Assembly (NCBI GenBank): GCA_033980235.1 | Contig: CM067059.1 | Location: forward strand, 15,572,100 to 15,636,099 | Length of the DNA: 64,000 nt | Direction of reading: 5' to 3' | Origin: Diadema setosum | Taxonomy: Eukaryota; Echinodermata; Echinoidea; Diadematoida; Diadematidae | Part shown: positions 57,259-64,000 of the stretch, piece by piece | Layout of the letters: each line of letters opens with the position of its first letter | Position numbering within the stretch: the first letter of the stretch is position 1 | Translations under genes and position numbers: made by a program | Notes under the pieces: generated by a model | Database searches by the model: none | The model's input: the letters and a program-made list of their open reading frames with translations, nothing else | What the model was told of the DNA's origin: nothing

Positions 57259-60200
57259 CTATCTACTGGTCCGACCTGTCTGTCGGACCAGTAGGTACTC
57301 AGTTTTTCCATTCTTTTATTGGTCCATTCCTGATAAAGTTACTGGTCTGACAGTGACTTTCACTGGTCAGGGACCGTCTGACCAGTGCCAGTGTGCAGCT
57401 TGATCTAAGTGAACCCCCCCCCCCCCCCTTTCACACCTCATGGCGTCCCCATGCTACAGGGTCTTTTAATATAATGGTAGTCAATTGAAGTACTGAACAC
57501 ATATTATTTCACAATATTTTGTACTCCATGGAGATAAAGTAACCCCTTGCACTAGTAATATGATCAGCATAACAGTACTGACAATAACTGTGCACAACAA
57601 GTACATTGCACAGGGGAATCCATTTGCAATGAGGTCATTGGGTCAGATTAATGCACCTAATATCCAGACTCTCATACATGCATCTGTACACTAGAAAAAT
57701 ACCCGTAAATATACATCATTCTTGATGCCTGCCAAATGTTTAAGATTTGATGATCATCATACCCCAGATGGGAACTGCCTTTCATTACATATATCAATGA
57801 ATCTTCATTCTGTCTACACATCATGTTTGTACATTCTCAACCACACTATACAACATAGTGGGCACAAAGTAATGATAATTGAAGACAAAGAAAGCAAATT
57901 AAACAGTTATGAAAAATAAATCATGTACTTCTCACACATGCACACCAGTGTCTGTGATTGCTGTACCTTATTCTCATCCACATAAAGTAACACTTTTCTG
58001 AGTTTCTGATTTGACAATGTGACCAAAATTTCAGTCAATGAATACAAAATATACTGGTTTTAGATGGAAAGTGCAATCAATCTTATCCCTCAGACAACAG
58101 TGCCAAGTAATGGTGGTTAAAATTCCTCTGTTTTATTAAAACCTCAACATGTATGTACTAACCGAGTGCATAAAATTCTTCATAAGTACGAACTACAATC
58201 TTTACACTGTACCAAGAAATGCAGGTGATAAGACAGAAAGACAGAAAGACTGAGAGAATAGAAGAAGAGGGAGATAAAAACATACAAAGACACATAGTCC
58301 TGATTCAATTCTTGAATCAGAATTCAGATAGAAACTTCACTGCCGGTGATTTGCTAGTCAAATTGTAATTTAGAATACTGGTAATACATGTACTTGTTCT
58401 CGCAAATTATCAACGTAACATACAATTTCCAGCATTCAACAAATATCACTGCCAGGAGTATTTCTCTCCACTGCTTTGTAGAAGACCTGAAATTTACAGT
58501 TTGTCAATTGGAGGAAAAAAGTGAAAAGACACTGTTAAATATGTGATATCACAGACATTTTTAATTTTCTTCACTGCTAGAAAATGAAAGGCTTTATGAC
58601 ACTCTCACATAGCATCTCTGAGATTCAAAAGTAACAAGAAGCAAACATAACATACACATGAAATTATTTATATAAATCTGTTTAAATGCATAAATATTTG
58701 CAAATGAAACACACACACACAAAAAAAAAAAAAAATGAAGACTGGTCACAGTGACAGTTCACATGCAGTGTAACATGACATCCAAGCAAAACACAAGGAG
58801 TAATTTTAAGTTTGGTGATAGTGCTAGAGCTTGTGCTATCTCCTAAACAACTGCCTTAATATTAACTCAAGCTCCAACACTGACAGTCAGCAAATGCAAC
58901 AATACTAATCATCATTATCAATCCCCAACACGAGGTGTTGGCATCACACCACCGCTGAGTCCGCAGGAATTGCACAACAAAAGAAGTGATGGCGCTTGGT
59001 TCAAGTCAAATTATTAGGAAGACGGATAAATGCCACAAATTTCATCCTTTCTCCAAAATCTTACTTTTGCTCCCAGGCTCAGATTATGTAGCCATGTCTA
59101 GAGTGTTACGTGCTAGTTACTGTATGTGGGTGAATATTACATTAGCTTAGACTTTGCACATACAACATGCATCTACTTATGGACATGAATGTGGGTCTCG
59201 CACATCAATGCTAATGCCCACATTGAACTTGAAATGACAAAGATGATAATCTCTAGGGGCTAGTTTTGGTCAATGGGGGAAAAAAGCATGTAAATCGCCA
59301 CTACAAACGGCGGAGTTCGGTTCATCAGAAGACATTCAACATCTGGCCCAACACAAACTACTAGAAATACATCATAATTTTGAGGTCAACCTCCCAACAC
59401 CATCTGATTTCAAGTTCCGTTTTATCGCCGGTGCTAGTGTTGAGATAGCACCAGCACTTGTACTGAACTTGGAATCACCCAATGTGCTCAAAACAGAAAA
59501 CTGCATAATCTGTACAGTATATCCCCCAAAAAATTACAATCAGATTTTTGAATTGATAACACCCAATATGATTGACCTGTCTAAATGCTACTTCAGGGTC
59601 TTAAAATATAACATCTTAGCTCTATTTTGCAGAAAACCTCAATTTGGTTGAGCAGTCGCAGGAAAATGTAGATTGTTGTAAAGCATGTCATGAGTCTGAT
59701 TCTTCCAATTTTAGCACTTCGATGCTCTTGTGTGTGAATACAATAGACAAAACTTGGAGGGAAGAGATTCCTGACATCCTCTACAAAATTCCTCATTTCT
59801 CTCTGACCACTGAAGCAAATCGAATGGGGGTTTTCTGTAAGATGTGGGCAATGAGTTATAGTTTCATACCCTGAATTTGTATTTAGATTGGTTCACTATT
59901 TTTAAAGATATCATTGGGGAGGGTCCCGTTGTAATTTATTATTTTTGTTTGACATACGGTACTAACTAGTGATACATAAATTTGATCGGTCAACAGCAAG
60001 ACAGAGTATCACCGACAAAAATTCTTCCTAAATGTATTCTTTGGCAAATGGGGATGAATTCTAGCTATTTTTGGCAGGACAAAAAAAAAGGCTATGATTT
60101 ACTCAAAACTGCACATATGAGGATAACCAATATACAGAAAACAGTTAAATTTTGATTTTAAAAAAATGTATGAAAGTTTATAATGTTACAAAAACACTAC

Positions 60201-60294
60201 AAGAGGGGTACCAAGGTGTTGATGTGAATTGATGAAATGTTCCAAAACACCAAAAACTGTTTCACTGCTCCCCTCTCTCTATTTAACCAAGACC
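57259..60294 (-). other. Non-coding; includes the 3' UTR of gene B
   Basis: A C15 tract lies at 57415-57428. Imperfect inverted phrases gtgctagagcttgtgctatc (58820) and ggtgctagtgttgagatagc (59427) suggest an old element at about 58800-59470. A minus-strand AATAAA (plus TTTATT at 59935-59940) is 355 bases beyond the gene B stop. Confidence 0.4.
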
Positions 60295-60445
60295 TTAGTC
60301 ATAAAAGTCAAAGTCGTCCTTGTCTTCTTCCACAACTCCTGTTCCCATGGGAACGCTCATCTCCGACTCGTCATCCAGGTCTGACTCGTTACCCCAAAAG
60401 GCAGCTGACCTGTTCATGGTATCCGTGCGTCCTGTAGACTTCATG
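60295..60445 (-). CDS. Gene B, last coding exon
   Basis: The acceptor reads gtctgttctcccccag before CATGAAGT. The exon completes a codon with its first base and runs 49 codons to TAA at 60295-60297. The translation runs MKSTGRTDTMNRSAAFWGNE, SDLDDESEMSVPMGTG and VVEEDKDDFDFYD. It is acidic and Ser-rich, with a terminal Asp/aromatic motif, and looks like an intrinsically disordered C-terminal tail. The phase (one base) matches the donor at 62462. I do not recognise the family; a cytoskeletal or trafficking adaptor tail would fit this composition, but that is a guess. Confidence 0.65.
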
Positions 60446-60545
60446 CTGGGGGAGAACAGACGAAAAAACAAAAGCAACAATCCCACATTATTTACAATGC
60501 TGCATACACATCACAATTATAACAGTAAGAACACAAGAGCACTAC

Positions 60546-61190
60546 TATACAAGCTGTTATACAGTTGAACCTCTATTATCCGGCCTCCCTTTATCCGGAT
60601 CTCTCTATTATCCGGACGCAATCTCGCCGTGATTTTTTTATCTTTTTTAATAATTACGGGAGGAAAGGGGGATTCCCAACTCCTTGAGAACTCCTACACA
60701 AACGCACATGAATTACATATACTTGATACATTTCTTAATAATTATTTAGGTAAATCATCCCAAGAATTTATAAAAGAAAATGATTTCATTCTTGCAAACA
60801 CGAACCTCTATTTTGGGGTCTGTTACTGAGTGTAACAATGAAAAGGTTGCAGTATACACATTACTACATGTGGTACTACAATGGGCTACATCAGTACATG
60901 TGTATGTATATGTACATGTATAAAGCATTGAGTCTCCCGTATCCGGCCAAATCCCTTATCCGGACGAGCCCCGGTCCCGACTTGTCCGGATACGAGAGGT
61001 TCAACTGTATTCGTACAGATATTTTCGCAAATGAGGAGGTGACAGACATTTTTGCAAGATGCTGTTTTTGCCATTTGACATCAAGCCTATTGTAAATGCA
61101 TTATTAGCCTAGTGTATGGCGACATTTTCGCCTATCGATAGAATCACAGTCCAACAGTGATTTGCGAAATTTGCAAAAATTGTAACTTCC
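60546..61190. mobile_element. MITE family 2 copy split by an insertion
   Basis: The left piece (ctatacaagctgtta) and the right piece (ttcgtacagatattttcgc, gaggaggtgacagaca) together match the start of the copy at 4491. They are interrupted exactly at a TA by the element at 60562-61007. Confidence 0.6.
60562..61007. mobile_element. pogo/Tigger-like MITE nested in family 2
   Basis: Ends CAGTTGAACCTCTATTATCC and, inverted, tccggatacgagaggttcaa plus ctg, with TA on both sides (60560-60561 and 61008-61009). Subterminal tatccgg words occur in both orientations. No transposase frame. The same terminal logic is seen at 13070-13584. Confidence 0.85.
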
Positions 61191-61478
61191 TATAACATCC
61201 TGGGATGAACCAATCAACTGTAAGCACACGTGTAACCCAATCAAATTGGAAGCTGCAATTAATTTGTGAAATAACTTCTTTCAGGCCAGTGATAATATTG
61301 CAGCCCTAAAGTTATTGCTAATAGAAAGGTGTGGACTTCCAGGTTAAAAACCATGTGCTGATATCCCTGCAGAATGGTGATATGGCAGATATTGGTCTAA
61401 AGAGATTCTTCACTCCATGTTAAAATAAGTAGACTAAATTCAAACAAACATGAGAAAAAAATAACAATATAACTTTCA

Positions 61479-61571
61479 TTAACCCGTTGAGGACGAGTCC
61501 CGAGTATACTCGGGCAAGTGTCTATGGGAAATGCGTGTTATAGCAAAATCAAACCGTTCTCAACGGGTTAA
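61479..61571. mobile_element. 93-bp TTAA palindromic element, copy 2
   Basis: TTAACCCGTTGAGGACGAGT to tctcaacgggttaa, with central cgagtatactcg. It is the reverse complement of the copy at 13381-13473, with the same length and only a few changes. Confidence 0.8.
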
Positions 61572-61584
61572 CATTACATAAATA

Positions 61585-62140
61585 CAGTCAAACCTGCTTT
61601 AGCGGCCACCTGTCTATAGCGGCCACCTGTCTACAGCGGGCCACTGCAAAATCCCCCCGAGAGAAAAGCCCTGTTAAACACCCTGTGTATAGCGGCCACC
61701 TCTCTAACCGCGGCCAGCGGCCACAAATTTTGTTTCCCGCGGGAGATATTAACCTGTCTATAGCAGCCAAAAACCCAATGGAGCCGTAGCCAAGCCGATA
61801 ATTCAGCGTATTTTTCTGTTTGGTAGCCGTGCGAGCAACGTTCAGTGATCACCACCACTGTATTCATCCCTCATTCAGTCATAATAATGCACGATTCTTC
61901 ACGACAATAAAAATGCTACTGTGCAACAATTTCATATACACCGGCATAGTTAAATGTATGAAACACACGGTGTATGCATACGTACACACATACACTGTAC
62001 ATGTACAAGAATACAACGATGATACATGTACATGTAAGCAATGCACACAAAGTTGGATTACCTGTCTATAGCGGCCACCTGTCTATAACGGCCACTTTTT
62101 TCCGTCTCCCTTGGGTGGCCGCTATAGACAGGTTTGACTG
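61585..62140. mobile_element. 556-bp MITE with repeated ggccacctgtctatagc
   Basis: Ends CAGTCAAACCTGCTTTAGCG and, inverted, ctatagacaggtttgactg, bordered by TA. The unit ggccacctgtctatagcgg is repeated several times near both ends (61607-61690 and 62060-62090), and as its inverse (gccgctatagacagg). The termini are pogo/Tc1-type. Confidence 0.82.
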
Positions 62141-62461
62141 TAGTAAGAAGAGAGTTTTATGGACTTTAAATGATTAACATGTCTGAAAGCACAAACAATA
62201 ATGATCACAATCACACAAATTAAAGCACAGTACCATCGCCCAACAAATGCTCAACTCATTTGTGTATGGAAGTGATGTATTGACACTATCCTTAGTTGTC
62301 AATAAAATATCAAAGGGCAATGCCTCATCTTTCAAAATTCACCATTGCTCAGGAAATACATTTGCAGAAGAGTGTGATGGAAAAGATACAAGTTCATGTG
62401 GTTGGATGCATAGCCAAGCCAAGTCATGAACACATGCATGCAAGTCATGATTGAGACAAAC

Positions 62462-62671
62462 CTCTTCTCAATGGCTGATGGCATGTACCCTCCCCCATCT
62501 CTTGGGGTGGGGGATAGTGAGCTGGGTAGGTCGCTCTTGTCTGGGGATGACACATCGTCGGACCGGTCAGATGGGATGGGATCTCCCTTCAACCCATCGT
62601 CGTCCTCCACTGGACTGTCTAGACTTCTTCCGAGGCTTCCTCCAAGTGATGAGAGTACATTCCTCTTCCTC
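62462..62671 (-). CDS. Gene B, penultimate exon
   Basis: A 210-base minus-strand exon. The acceptor reads ttaattattaattcag before GAGGAAGA; the donor is GAAGAG/GTTTGTC at 62462. It starts with one base of a codon and ends in phase 2. The translation runs RKRNVLSSLGGSLGRSLDSP, VEDDDGLKGDPIPSDRSDDV, SSPDKSDLPSSLSPTPRDGG and GYMPSAIEK. It is rich in Ser, Asp, Pro and Gly, hence probably disordered, with several SP/TP sites that could be phosphorylated. The upstream exon lies outside the window or was not recognised. Confidence 0.65.
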
Positions 62672-63742
62672 CTGAATTAATAATTAAAAAAAACATATAT
62701 ATTATCATTATCATTATGATCATTATTGTTATCATTTTTATTTTTATATTTACTTTGATATGTTTGGTAACTTGTATTTGTTGGTTGACTCTCACTTTCA
62801 TTTTGCTGCCTCTTCTTGTACACCCGGTTAGGGCTTGCAGCTTGTTCAGCTCCCCCCCCCCCCCCCCCCCCCACTCATGCTGTTGCTATATCACTCTTTT
62901 CCTTTCTTTATCCCTCTGTTGTCCCTCATCTTATTTGATGCTGCCCTCCCTATTCATCTTTTGCCTTTACAGGTTGCCCCCCCCCCCCATGATCCTTGGA
63001 ATCATCACTGACCCCCTTTTTGCCTTTTGTCTGTACACCCTCCTGCTTTAATCCCCTCTCTTTACTTGTTGTGCTCCTTGCTCATGACCCGTCCCTTTTG
63101 TTTTCTTTGTTCTGTGTCCCTAGCCCTCCCCTGATTGCTTTTGTTGTGTGTAGTACTTATATATGATTGCTTTTCCTGCCTGTTTGTCATTTTGCCTCTG
63201 AAGAAGATTCTGCTGGGACTGAAAGCTCAGGCCCCTTTTGATGCCTTTTTACTCCATTGGCTCGCAACTATTGGATAAGCTGTTTTCAGCAGCTTTTTTT
63301 GTTGTTGCTACAATAAAAAAAAATCAAACAAACATATGTTTGCCGGTGGTGACTGTGATGAAATAAAACGACAGCAATACACTATTCTCATGATCAGATA
63401 TACATCACTTCCAGTATAGCTGGAGTGAAAACAAACAGCTTGCCTGTACAATACAGTGCCCAGCTGGAGTGTGAATCGGTGTGAATGCTGTGCATGCATG
63501 CATGTGCATACAGTGTACGAATCTATGTGGTGATACATACGACAGAGCGTCAGCGTTCAAAACCTTTGACCTACCATTCTTTTATGTCACTTATCAATAA
63601 TATTTCTTGTGGCTATCAGAAATGTTAAGATGTACTGTATCTGACAGTTTCGTGGAATTTCAAAGCCAATAATGAAAGAAAAGTAGATAATTTTGTCTCA
63701 AAAATTCGCCAATCGTCCAGTGATTGTGGGTTTTCACTCCAG
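62672..63742. other. Non-coding
   Basis: T-rich tract at 62727-62760, C20 tract at 62852-62871, C10 at 62976-62986. A minus-strand stretch around 62790-62850 reads EQAASPNRVYKKRQQNE before a GTGAGAG donor but lacks a usable acceptor. Confidence 0.35.
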
Positions 63743-63788
63743 CTGCCGCTGAATACCCAGATGTCCGACTGAGAATGGCTAACATGAG
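63743..63788 (+). CDS. Possible 46-base exon, plus strand
   Basis: Good borders for a plus-strand exon: gtgggttttcactccag before CTGCCGCT, and ACATGAG/GTGGGT. Only one frame is open and reads AAEYPDVRLRMANM. Too short to identify. It could be an exon of a gene continuing to the right of the window, antisense to gene B. Confidence 0.25.
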
Positions 63789-64000
63789 GTGGGTAGAGAC
63801 TTTATTGCTTTTTTGTTTGTTTTTTTTTTTCCATTGCCCCAGCCTATTGCATTCAAAACCATTCATTATTTGATACACATATGGATATATTTCCTACATT
63901 TTTCAACAATCAAAAAAAAAGAAAAAAAACAAGGCAATCGCCAAATCGTGTCTCGCCCATTCGCGTACAAGGAATTAATATTTTTTATAACTCCCAGAAG

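Larger units (their letters stand above)
60446..62461 (-). other. Intron of gene B, filled with small transposons
   Basis: A 2016-bp intron with GTTTGT at the 5' end and a cccccag 3' end. It contains the family 2 MITE interrupted by a pogo-like MITE, the 93-bp TTAA element, and the MITE at 61585-62140. Confidence 0.6.

Noticed and set aside
62790..62860. Minus-strand exon reading EQAASPNRVYKKRQQNE
   Set aside because: The donor is acceptable, but the upstream side is a G tract with no pyrimidine-rich acceptor, and its phase 1 end does not match the gene B exon at 62671.

Overview
This is a eukaryotic, AT-rich nuclear window. Coding information is scarce and split into short exons. The DNA is crowded with small DNA-transposon derivatives, homopolymer C/G and A/T tracts, CA and TA microsatellites, and words built on acatgtacatgta. 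One LTR retrotransposon has the pol order integrase-RT-RNase H of the Gmr1-like Ty3/gypsy group, which was described from deuterostomes. With the repeat vocabulary this suggests a marine invertebrate deuterostome, most likely an echinoderm. The assignment is inference, not proof.

Left part (about 1-43 kb): a likely multi-exon gene on the minus strand (here 'gene A'). Supported exons are at 22229-22304, 20458-20547, 15673-15853, 13965-14162 and 12112-12260; these five follow one another with compatible intron phases at all four junctions. A probable terminal exon is at 1972-2160. A possible earlier exon is at 38551-38656, and a CpG-rich candidate first exon with a TATA-like box is at 42343-42584. 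I do not recognise the protein. The introns hold many MITEs and a complete 7.4 kb Gmr1-like retrotransposon at 24350-31782 (minus strand). That element has 1.15 kb LTRs that are nearly identical, a TSD, a tRNA-Pro-like primer site, and one uninterrupted gag-pro-int-RT-RNaseH frame of 1564 codons.

Middle part (43-50 kb): repeat-rich, with no convincing gene. It contains two copies of a fold-back element (42868-43166 and 48713-49238). In the second copy the palindromic core is amplified three times with a 123-bp period and carries six TGACGTCA sites. It also contains a 1.8 kb hAT-like non-autonomous element with an 8-bp TSD (46573-48374), which encloses a seven-unit tandem array and a TA microsatellite.

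Right part (50-64 kb): one complete single-exon short-chain dehydrogenase gene of the retinol dehydrogenase 11-14 group (50657-51673, plus strand), with a TATA-like box and a short upstream ORF. Two phase-matched C-terminal exons of another minus-strand gene ('gene B': 62462-62671 and 60295-60445) encode an acidic, Ser/Asp-rich tail ending DFDFYD. The intron between them contains four small transposons, one nested in another.

The protein-coding genes show no evident functional relationship. The main theme is a gene-poor region shaped by several families of cut-and-paste elements and one young retrotransposon.
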